DNA from: Bacteroidales bacterium
GTDB lineage: Bacteria > Bacteroidota > Bacteroidia > Bacteroidales > JAEINX01
Assembly (NCBI GenBank): GCA_016342645.1
Contig: JAEINX010000019.1
Span: forward strand, 1-45,996
Reading direction: 5' to 3'
Length of the DNA stretch: 45,996 bases
Below are positions 35,201 to 41,753 of this stretch, piece by piece. The notes under the pieces were generated by a model. The model did not search any database. It was not told the DNA's origin and worked only from the letters and a program-made list of their open reading frames with translations. Position numbers and translations under genes: made by a program. Within the stretch, counting starts at the first letter, position 1. The number at the start of each line of letters is the position of its first letter.

Positions 35201-38200
35201 GGTTTAACTTATACAGATACTGAACTGATAGCCGGACAAGAATATTGTTACTATGTTACACAAATACTTGGAGGTGGAATTGAATCAGATCCTTCAAACA
35301 TTTTATGTGCAACACCATTGCCTCAACCCGAATATACAGTAACAACCGAAGCCAATCCTCCAGAAGGTGGTACAACTTCAGGCGACGGAACTTACGTTGT
35401 AGGTGCCGAAGTTACAGTAAATGCATATCCTAATACCGATTGGGAATTTGTTAACTGGACAGTTGACGGACTAGAAGTTTCAATTCTTCCCGAATATACT
35501 TTCATATTGGAAGGTGATATTTTATTAGTTGCTAACTTTGAATATTACCCACCGGGCGCACCTATTCTTGTAAGTGCCACACCGGGTATCGAGGAAATTA
35601 CATTGATTTGGGAACCTATTCCTGAAACAAAAACAGATCATTTCAATTTCGAAGGTGGAAGTGCTGCCGATCCTGTTTGGACAATTTATCTTGGTGGTGC
35701 AACTGTTGGTGGAACCGACCTTGTTGCCGGAGATGAAATTGCTGTTTTTGACGGTGATTTAATGGTTGGTGTTATTGAACTTACACAAGTTTGTACACCC
35801 GATAATCAATTCGAGAATGCAATACCTGTATTTAGTACATTAACATCAGGCCCAGGTTACACACCAGGAAATCCATATTCTTTCATAGCATGGAGCGAAA
35901 CAAATCAAGAAGAATATCCTGAATTTGAACTTACATTATCTGATCCTTACGGTGGAGCATGGATGGGATTAGTATTCCCTGATGGTGACGGACAATACAG
36001 CATGGCTGAATTAGAATTTATCGGCGGACCTCAACCAACATTATTCAATGTTTATTATGAAGATGGTACGCTCGTTGCAGGAGAAGTTGATGGATTAACT
36101 TATACAGATACCGGCCTAAGTTACTTACAAGAGTATTGTTATTATGTAACACAAATTCTTGAAGGCGGTATAGAATCACCTGCTTCAAATGTTCTTTGTG
36201 TAACACCAATACCTCCTGATTATACAGTAACAACCGAAGCTAATCCTCCAGAAGGCGGTACAACAGCCGGAGACGGTGTTTATACTGCAGGTACAGAGGC
36301 AACAGTTTACGCGTATCCTAATAATAATTGGGATTTCATTAATTGGACAGTTGACGGAGTAGAAGTTTCAATACTTCCTGAATATACTTTCATTGTTGAA
36401 GGAGATATTCTATTAGTAGCTAACTTTGAATATAATCCTCCTATACCATTCGATCTTCCATTCTGTGAATACTGGGATTCAGGTGACTTTGAAACAAATA
36501 ACTGGACTCCTGAAGGTGATAACTGGTCAGTTACTACTACTTTTGGAAATCCTGAACCATCAGCTAAATTTAACTGGAGTCCTCGAGTATATACCTATTC
36601 ATTTGCTTTAAACAGTTGGCAATTTGATGCAACAGCATTAGATGTCGTTTGGTTAAATTATGACCTTTATTTGAGTAATTATAGTTTAGAAACAATTGAA
36701 GGATTATCAGTTGAAGTATTTGATGGAACTACATGGTATGAAGTTGCAACTTATACAAACGAAAATGGTAGTATAGAATGGACTTCATTCTCACATGACG
36801 TTTCTCAATATGTAGCCGGATACATTTTCAATGTTCGATTTACAGCTTACGGTGAAGATTCATATAATATTAATTACTGGAATATTGATAATATTTGTCT
36901 TGATGATCAAGGACCTGAATATTATACAGTAACAACCGAAGCTAATCCACCTGAAGGTGGTACAACAACCGGTGACGGAACATTTGAAGTAGGAACTGAA
37001 ATAACAGTAAGTGCTTATCCAAATACCGATTGGGATTTCATTAACTGGACAGTTGACGGAGTAGAAGTAGCAGTTACACCTGATTATACCTTCACTTTAG
37101 AAGGAGATATTCTGTTAGTAGCCAACTTCGAATATAATCCTCCACTTGCACCGATACTTATAAGTGCAACTCCGGGAATCGAAGAAATTACTTTGGTTTG
37201 GGAAGCAATTCCTGAAGCAAAAACAGGACACTTCAATTTCGAAGGCGGAAGTCCTGCCGATCCTGTATGGACTATTTATGTAGGTGGTGCAACAGTTGGA
37301 GGAATTGACCTTGTAGCCGGAGACGAAATAGCAATTTATGATGGAGAATTGATGGTAGGAGTATTTACACTTACTCAAGTTTGTACACCTGACAATCAAT
37401 TCGACAATGCTATGCCGGTATTTAGCGTATTAACTTCTGGCCCTGGTTATACAGTAGGAAATGAATATTCATTCAAAGCCTGGAGCGAAGGTGCACAGAT
37501 GGAGTATGATGAGTTTGACATTACATTATCCGATCCTTATGGAGGAGCCTGGACAGGCTTGGTATTCCCTGATGGAGACGGACAATACAGTATGGCAGAA
37601 TTAGACTTTGTAGGTGGCCCGATTGATCCATTCTTTAATGTTTATTATGAAGATGGTACACTTGTAGAAGGTAATGTTCAAGGATTTACCTATACAGATA
37701 TTGGCCTAATAGCCGGACAGGAATATTGTTATTATGTAACACAAATTCTTGAAGGCGGAATAGAATCAGCTCCTTCAAATGTTCTTTGTGCAACACCATT
37801 GCCGCAAGAATATACAGTAATCACTGAAGCTAATCCTCCTGAAGGAGGTACAACAGCAGGAGATGGTACTTTTGCTGCAGGTACAATGGTAACAGTAAAT
37901 GCCTATCCAAATACTGATTGGAATTTCATTAACTGGACAGTTGACGGAGTAGAAGTAGCAGTTACACCTGATTATACCTTCACTTTAGAAGGTGATATTC
38001 TTTTAGTAGCCAACTTCGAATATAATCCACCACTTGGACCTATACTTGTAAGTGCAACTCCGGGAATCGAAGAAGTAACCTTGGTTTGGGAAGCAATTCC
38101 TGAAGCAAAAACAGGACACTTCAATTTCGAAGGCGGAAGTCCTGCCGATCCTGTATGGACTATTTATGTAGGTGGTGCAACAGTTGGAGGAATTGACCTT

Positions 38201-40939
38201 GTAGCCGGAGACGAAATAGCAATTTATGATGGAGAATTGATGGTAGGAGTATTTACACTTACTCAAGTTTGTACACCTGACAATCAATTCGACAATGCTA
38301 TGCCGGTATTTAGCGTATTAACTTCTGGCCCTGGTTATACAGTAGGAAATGAATATTCATTCAAAGCCTGGAGCGAAGGTGCACAGATGGAGTATGATGA
38401 GTTTGACATTACATTATCCGATCCTTATGGAGGAGCCTGGACAGGCTTGGTATTCCCTGATGGAGACGGACAATACAGTATGGCAGAATTAGACTTTGTA
38501 GGTGGCCCGATTGATCCATTCTTTAATGTTTATTATGAAGATGGTACACTTGTAGAAGGTAATGTTCAAGGATTTACCTATACAGATATTGGCCTAATAG
38601 CCGGACAGGAATATTGTTATTATGTAACACAAATTCTTGAAGGCGGAATAGAATCAGCTCCTTCAAATGTTCTTTGTGCAACACCATTGCCGCAAGAATA
38701 TACAGTAATCACTGAAGCTAATCCTCCTGAAGGAGGTACAACAGCAGGAGATGGTACTTTTGCTGCAGGTACAATGGTAACAGTAAATGCCTATCCAAAT
38801 ACTGATTGGACATTTATCAACTGGACAGTTGACGGAGTAGAAGTAGCTGTAACACCGGATTATACTTTCACTTTAGAAGGAGACATCCTATTAGTTGCAA
38901 ACTTCGAATATAATCCTCCTATGCCGTTTGATATTCCATTCTGTGAAGGTTGGGATTCAGGTGACTTTGAAACAAATAATTGGACCCCTGACGGTGCTAA
39001 CTGGTCAGTTTATACTTATTCCGGAAACCCTGCCCCAACAGCTAAATTTAACTGGAGCCCTCAAGTAACAAATTATTCAATGGCATTAAGCAGTTGGCAA
39101 TTTGATGCAACAGCATTAGATGTTGTTACTCTAGATTATGACCTTTATTTGAGTAATTATGATTTGGCAACTGTTGAAGGATTATCAGTTGAAGTATTTG
39201 ATGGAACTACATGGTATGAAGTTGCAAATTATACAAACCAAAATGATGACATCCCATGGACATCATTCTCACATGATGTTTCTCAATATGTAGCCGGATA
39301 TATTTTTAATGTTCGATTTACAGCCTATGGTGAAGATTCGTATAATATTAATTACTGGTATATTGATAACATTTGTCTTGGTGACTTTATTGGTGGCCCG
39401 GTTATCACTACTATAAACGATGTTGAAACAGGAGATCCTGATAATGTGGTTGTACCAATAACTGTTGAAAACTTTATGAATGTAGCTGCTATTTCTCTTA
39501 CTATGAATTTTAGTATGGAAGAGCTTGTTTATGTAGATTATCAAAACGTAAATCCTGCACTTGCTGGAATGTATATTTATGATTTAGAAGGAGAAGTTTC
39601 CGCCTCATGGCAAGATGATATGGGCGGAGTAACAATTCCAAACGACGAAGTATTATTTGAACTCGTATTTGCCGCAGTTCCCGGAATAGTTTCTTCTACT
39701 ATTGAATGGGACGTGGATAATTGTGAATATGCTGATCCTGATCTAGTGGTATTAGAAGCAGAATTCTTTGACGGTCTTGTAACTATTCTTTCTTCAAGTT
39801 TAAGCGGTAATGTTTACTATGGCGACATAGATAATACAGGACTGAGTTATACTGATGTTGGATTAGTTGATGCCTATACTTTAGAAGTAGAATATGTGAC
39901 TCAAACAGATGAGTTTGGATTTTATAATTTTGAAGTTGTTCATTATGGTGAATACATTGTAACTCCTAATATTGGTCTTGCTTGGGATCAGTCTGCTAAC
40001 TCAACAGATGCTCTTGCTATTATGTATGACTTTATTGGCACACAACCATTATACGGACTATATTGGGGAGCTGGTGATGTTACCGACGATGGAATTCTTA
40101 ATTCAGCTGATGCCTTAGCTGTACAGTTAAGATATATTGGATTTAATACTGAATTTCCTGCCGGTGACTGGATTGCTGACGATGGCGCCGTTGATGTTCC
40201 AACTGTAACTTATTTAGATGTTATGGCATTATATTATGGTGATGTTAACGGTACTGCTGATTTACCATTAGGAGCTAAATCTTCAGAACCATCAGTAATG
40301 CTTGCTTACGAAGGTGAAATTAATTTGATGAGTGATATCATTGATATTCCTGTTTCAGTTAAAAATAATCTCGAAGTTGGAGCTGTTTCACTTGTTTTTA
40401 ATTATCCTGCTTCATTAGAAATCATGGATGTAACTATCAATTCTGATGAAAAAGTATTATTTAATGCCGAAAACGGAGAATTAAGTATTTCATGGGCAAG
40501 TCTTAATGCACTTAATTTAATGGATGGCGAGCAATTAATTAACTTAAAAGTTAAAACTAATAATGCAAGCAACATCGAATTTACATTAAATGATCATAGT
40601 GAACTGGCTGATGCTTCAGCTAATACTCATAAAAATGTTATTATCACTATGCCAAGCTTACAAGATGCTGAATACTCTTTAACTAACTATCCTAACCCAT
40701 TCAATAATACTACTAATATTCAGTATGTATTACCTGAAGACGGATATGTTACACTTAAAGTTTATAACTTGCATGGTGAATTAGTTAGAACTTTGGTCAA
40801 TAGCCAACAAGCTGCTAATAATTATGAAGTTAAATTAAATGCTATGAATATTCCTGCCGGTGTTTACACATACAGGTTAGAAGTTCAGGGAACAATTAGA
40901 AACTTTGTATTGACTAACAGAATGGTTATTACTGAATAG
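29297..40939 (+). CDS. Giant modular secreted protein, T9SS type A sorting domain
   Basis: The 3880-residue protein has a signal peptide (1-24, ending SMSAQ), an N-terminal beta-sandwich (25-148) and two carboxypeptidase-regulatory-like domains (about 149-328). A long series of modules follows. Ten are InlB-B-like repeats (about 75 aa, YTVTTEANPPEGGTTAGDG, then DWEFINWTVDG and DILLVANFE). Eight are fibronectin III-like domains (LVSATPGIEE, then LFNVYYEDGTLV and CYYVTQILEGG). Each FN3 has a second domain inserted at the same point: six copies of type A (DPVWTIYIGGATVGG, GDEIAIFDGETMVGV) and two of a choice-of-anchor-J-like type. Three MAM-like modules (WDSGDFETN, YGEDSYNIN) lie at 32350, 36440 and 38926. 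The end carries a cohesin-like domain, a dockerin-like segment (GDVTDDGILNSADALAVQLR), a second cohesin-like domain and a type A sorting domain (YPNPFNNTTNIQYVLPEDGY to MVITE). It is probably a surface adhesin or matrix protein; the ligand is unknown. Confidence 0.92.
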   Translation: MKKFTKIAAILFVILLSSFSMSAQTLTTNLICDTEYQPGETNDLSFNLAIETPNYDYGTYFEVELPAGFEYIGATPINYVTPYYDAVNHKVIWDGWFYYSAVPENFNFFITVDVDEAVTGDKTENYLVKDYQGNEFPGEYVIYQQAQIPGKIQGLVTSALTGLPIHGATVTATIASGGVDYDYIAYTNASGHYIMQGVVPGDYDLKATAYGFSPKYETGVTVLSGQPTTVNFSLNRLPAKLQGYVMEADQDGQPIQGATITADGIRDGVTYQYTTQSGPDGFYQITDMVGGVYNITAEADCYETFTYQGWNLPAGYTTYLNFDLIPVFYIVTTEANPIEGGTTSGDGTYQCGTEATVIADPYTDWFFINWTEGGVEVSTDASYTFTVANDVTLIANFEYSPPPAPILVSATPGIEEITLVWEPIPIEKTGHFNFGGGNAADPVWTIYIGGATVSGIDLVAGDEIAIFDGETMVGLIDLTQVCTPDNQFENALPVFQTLTAGPGYTPGNEYSFKAWSEANQEEYDEFEIVLSDPYGGAWTGLVFPAGDGQYSMVELDFVGGPPPTLFNVYYEDGTLVVGDIDALTYTDMGLIAGQEYCYYVTQILEGGLESAPSNILCATPDPYMYTVTTEANPPEGGTTAGDGTFAEGTMVTVNAYPNTDWEFINWTVDGIEVAIDPSYTFTLIEDILLVANFELIPIPAPILVSATAGVEEVSLLWEAIPEEGTDANLNEGFETWPPVDWTIVQGECSPTNDITQNGDQFYTGLYSARFSSYSTCATYDEYLITPELNTTAGDQTISFWYKRYSYGSEVFTVGWSSTGTNVATDFTWGPEVSDATIDWQQYVNTELPVGTKYVAIHYYSDYMYYLYVDDVEGPALAGGSSTLFNVYYEDGTLVEGDVEGLTYTDTELTAGQEYCYYITQILEGGIESDPSNILCATPLAPTEYTVTTEANPPEGGTTAGDGIYEEGTEVTVYAYPNTDWEFINWTVDGTEVSIDAEYTFTIMGDILLVANFEYSPPPEPFAIPFCEYWDSGDFETNYWTPDGTNWSVTTTFGNPLPSAKFSWSPQVTNYSMALSSWQFDATVLTEVALKYDLYLSNYSLATIEGLLVEVYDGAAWYEVANYTNVNGSIPWTSFEYDISAIAAGNIINVRFVAYGEDSYNINNWNIDNICLDDEVPLPGPVLVSVTPGVEELTLLWEPIPEAKTDHFNFQGGSAADPVWTIYLGGATVGGTDLVAGDEIAVFDGDLMVGVIELTQVCTPDNQFENAIPVFSTLTSGPGYTPGNAYSFIAWSEANQEEYPEFEITLSDPYGGAWMELVFPTGDGQYSMAELEFVGGPTPTLFNVYYEDGTLVAGGVEGNTYTDMGLIAGDEYCYYVTQILEGGIESGPSNVECGIPIAPDYTVTTEANPPEGGTTAGDGVYAAGTEVTVNAYPNTDWDFINWTVDGVEVAVTPDYTFTLESDILLVANFEYNPPLGPVLVSATPGIEEITLVWEAMPEVKTGHFIFEGGNAADPVWTIYIGGATVGGVDLVGGDEIAIFDGETMVGVIELTQVCTPDNQFENAMPAFQTLTTQPGYTPGNVYSFIAWSEANQEEYDEFDITLSDPYGGAWTELVFPTGDGQYSMAELEFVGGPLPTLFNVYYEDGTLVAGDVEGLTYTDMGLTAGQEYCYYVTQILEGGIESPPSNVLCATPDPYMYTVTTEANPPEGGTTAGDGTFAAGTQVTVNAYPNTDWEFINWTVDGVEVSILAEYTFTLEGDILLVANFEYIPVGAPVLVSATPGIEEVSLLWEAIPEEGTDANLNEGFETWPPVDWTIVQGECSPTNDITQNGDQFYTGLYSARFSSYSTCATYDEYLITPELNTTAGDQTISFWYKRYSYGSEVFTVGWSSTGTNVATDFTWGPEVSDATIDWQQYVNTELPVGTKYVAIHYYSDYMYYLYVDDVEGPALAGGTLFNVYYEDGTLVEGEVDGLTYTDTELIAGQEYCYYVTQILGGGIESDPSNILCATPLPQPEYTVTTEANPPEGGTTSGDGTYVVGAEVTVNAYPNTDWEFVNWTVDGLEVSILPEYTFILEGDILLVANFEYYPPGAPILVSATPGIEEITLIWEPIPETKTDHFNFEGGSAADPVWTIYLGGATVGGTDLVAGDEIAVFDGDLMVGVIELTQVCTPDNQFENAIPVFSTLTSGPGYTPGNPYSFIAWSETNQEEYPEFELTLSDPYGGAWMGLVFPDGDGQYSMAELEFIGGPQPTLFNVYYEDGTLVAGEVDGLTYTDTGLSYLQEYCYYVTQILEGGIESPASNVLCVTPIPPDYTVTTEANPPEGGTTAGDGVYTAGTEATVYAYPNNNWDFINWTVDGVEVSILPEYTFIVEGDILLVANFEYNPPIPFDLPFCEYWDSGDFETNNWTPEGDNWSVTTTFGNPEPSAKFNWSPRVYTYSFALNSWQFDATALDVVWLNYDLYLSNYSLETIEGLSVEVFDGTTWYEVATYTNENGSIEWTSFSHDVSQYVAGYIFNVRFTAYGEDSYNINYWNIDNICLDDQGPEYYTVTTEANPPEGGTTTGDGTFEVGTEITVSAYPNTDWDFINWTVDGVEVAVTPDYTFTLEGDILLVANFEYNPPLAPILISATPGIEEITLVWEAIPEAKTGHFNFEGGSPADPVWTIYVGGATVGGIDLVAGDEIAIYDGELMVGVFTLTQVCTPDNQFDNAMPVFSVLTSGPGYTVGNEYSFKAWSEGAQMEYDEFDITLSDPYGGAWTGLVFPDGDGQYSMAELDFVGGPIDPFFNVYYEDGTLVEGNVQGFTYTDIGLIAGQEYCYYVTQILEGGIESAPSNVLCATPLPQEYTVITEANPPEGGTTAGDGTFAAGTMVTVNAYPNTDWNFINWTVDGVEVAVTPDYTFTLEGDILLVANFEYNPPLGPILVSATPGIEEVTLVWEAIPEAKTGHFNFEGGSPADPVWTIYVGGATVGGIDLVAGDEIAIYDGELMVGVFTLTQVCTPDNQFDNAMPVFSVLTSGPGYTVGNEYSFKAWSEGAQMEYDEFDITLSDPYGGAWTGLVFPDGDGQYSMAELDFVGGPIDPFFNVYYEDGTLVEGNVQGFTYTDIGLIAGQEYCYYVTQILEGGIESAPSNVLCATPLPQEYTVITEANPPEGGTTAGDGTFAAGTMVTVNAYPNTDWTFINWTVDGVEVAVTPDYTFTLEGDILLVANFEYNPPMPFDIPFCEGWDSGDFETNNWTPDGANWSVYTYSGNPAPTAKFNWSPQVTNYSMALSSWQFDATALDVVTLDYDLYLSNYDLATVEGLSVEVFDGTTWYEVANYTNQNDDIPWTSFSHDVSQYVAGYIFNVRFTAYGEDSYNINYWYIDNICLGDFIGGPVITTINDVETGDPDNVVVPITVENFMNVAAISLTMNFSMEELVYVDYQNVNPALAGMYIYDLEGEVSASWQDDMGGVTIPNDEVLFELVFAAVPGIVSSTIEWDVDNCEYADPDLVVLEAEFFDGLVTILSSSLSGNVYYGDIDNTGLSYTDVGLVDAYTLEVEYVTQTDEFGFYNFEVVHYGEYIVTPNIGLAWDQSANSTDALAIMYDFIGTQPLYGLYWGAGDVTDDGILNSADALAVQLRYIGFNTEFPAGDWIADDGAVDVPTVTYLDVMALYYGDVNGTADLPLGAKSSEPSVMLAYEGEINLMSDIIDIPVSVKNNLEVGAVSLVFNYPASLEIMDVTINSDEKVLFNAENGELSISWASLNALNLMDGEQLINLKVKTNNASNIEFTLNDHSELADASANTHKNVIITMPSLQDAEYSLTNYPNPFNNTTNIQYVLPEDGYVTLKVYNLHGELVRTLVNSQQAANNYEVKLNAMNIPAGVYTYRLEVQGTIRNFVLTNRMVITE
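31443..31933 (+). repeat. Choice-of-anchor-J cassette, copy 1
   Basis: A 491-bp segment repeats at 34656-35146 with three mismatches in my base-by-base reading. It encodes one complete inserted module (EGFETWPPVDWTIVQGE to YVDDVEGPALAGG). Flanking sequence on both sides is clearly more diverged. Confidence 0.9.
34656..35146 (+). repeat. Choice-of-anchor-J cassette, copy 2
   Basis: This is the second copy of the segment at 31443-31933, offset by 3213 bp (a multiple of three, so the frame is kept). The mismatches lie near the two ends and the roughly 390-bp centre appears identical. Confidence 0.9.
37193..37922 (+). repeat. 730-bp exact tandem repeat, copy 1
   Basis: It is identical to 38081-38810 across 730 bp in my reading, at an offset of 888 bp (296 codons). 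It covers most of a FN3 domain with type A insert plus the start of the next InlB-like repeat. Confidence 0.92.
38081..38810 (+). repeat. 730-bp exact tandem repeat, copy 2
   Basis: This is the second copy of 37193-37922. The 158 bp between the identical blocks (37923-38080) is similar to, but diverged from, the corresponding bases of other modules. That points to a recent unequal exchange or conversion. Confidence 0.92.
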
Positions 40940-40950
40940 CACATAAAAAG

Positions 40951-40985
40951 AGAGATCGGAAGATTTTCTTCCGATTGCTCTTTAT
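40951..40985 (+). terminator. First terminator hairpin after the giant gene
   Basis: ATCGGAAGA (40955-40963) and TCTTCCGAT (40967-40975) form a 9-bp stem with a TTT loop. AGAG/CTCT extend it around a two-base bulge. A short T-rich stretch follows. Confidence 0.65.
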
Positions 40986-40990
40986 TGAAA

Positions 40991-41026
40991 AAAAAGGGGA
41001 AGCATTAAATTGCTTCCCCTTTTTTA
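40991..41026 (+). terminator. Second, strong rho-independent terminator
   Basis: AAAAAGGGGAAGCA (40991-41004) pairs perfectly with TGCTTCCCCTTTTT (41011-41024) around a six-base loop, giving a GC-rich core and a T-run. Its near-symmetry would also let it work from the other strand. Confidence 0.9.
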
Positions 41027-41753
41027 TTTGAATTAAAATTTGTTTTTGAAATAAAAACGTTAACCTTTATTCATTTTTCAAATTCGTTTAAGTTAAGAAC
41101 ATTCCTTTATTTTCTTAGTTTCCACTATTTCACGTGTGTACGCCAAATCCCTTAAGTTCAATTAAAAAACTGCTATATTGGCAAATGGAATAAATGGTTT
41201 CGATGAGTTGTTTAATTGATCAATACGAATTAATTATACGGTAAAGACGAGATGAGAAATTAAAAAGTGTTGGGTTAATAAAGTGGTTCCTTTGTAACTT
41301 TAGTGGCAACATAATTTTATTTCGAACACCCTATTTTACTTATTCCTATTAATAACCAATGTAAGTTTTTCCGATTTAGGGACAAAGAAAACTTATCAAC
41401 GATAGACATTAAATCCTAAATCTTTATTCGTTAATCAGTGTTCGATATTCAAATAATTTTTTTACATTATTTATATTATAATTTGTATTATCTCGTTATA
41501 TGTTGATAATGTGAAAAGCTTTTCTAAACATAATATTCCAAAAGCTTATGTATTTTTATAATACAAAAGAAAATATTTATGATTGCTGATAAACATACAC
41601 TTGTGTGCCTAAGCACTTCGGTAAGCAGGTGTAAGAAAATTATTTTAAATAAATCTGCCTCGCAAAGATTACGATCCCGATAGTTATTAAAATTATCAAC
41701 AACAAATATCGGTGAAAATCAGCGTAACTTGTGGGAAAAAAATTATTAAAAAA
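41027..41753. other. 727-bp gap without a recognisable gene
   Basis: No frame on either strand looks protein-like. Most of it is AT-rich. Two short stretches are GC-richer: 41600-41640 (CCTAAGCACTTCGGTAAGCAGG) and 41660-41740 (GCCTCGCAAAGATTACGATC, CCCGATAG, AATCAGCGTAACTTGTGGG). The last resembles dispersed intergenic sequences I have seen in Bacteroidota, which suggests remnants of a repeat. No clear promoter box for the downstream gene was found. Confidence 0.5.

Noticed and set aside
33686..38287. Recurring 94-codon minus-strand frames at 33686, 37115 and 38003
   Set aside because: They are antisense shadows of the repeated type A modules and recur only because the modules do.
37193..38810. 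Insertion sequence as the cause of the exact 730-bp repeat
   Set aside because: The repeated DNA is coding sequence of the host protein's own modules, in frame, without terminal inverted repeats or transposase.
41712..41753. GTG start for the 930-aa secreted protein
   Set aside because: The added 14 residues come from repeat-like DNA and precede a complete signal peptide starting at 41754.
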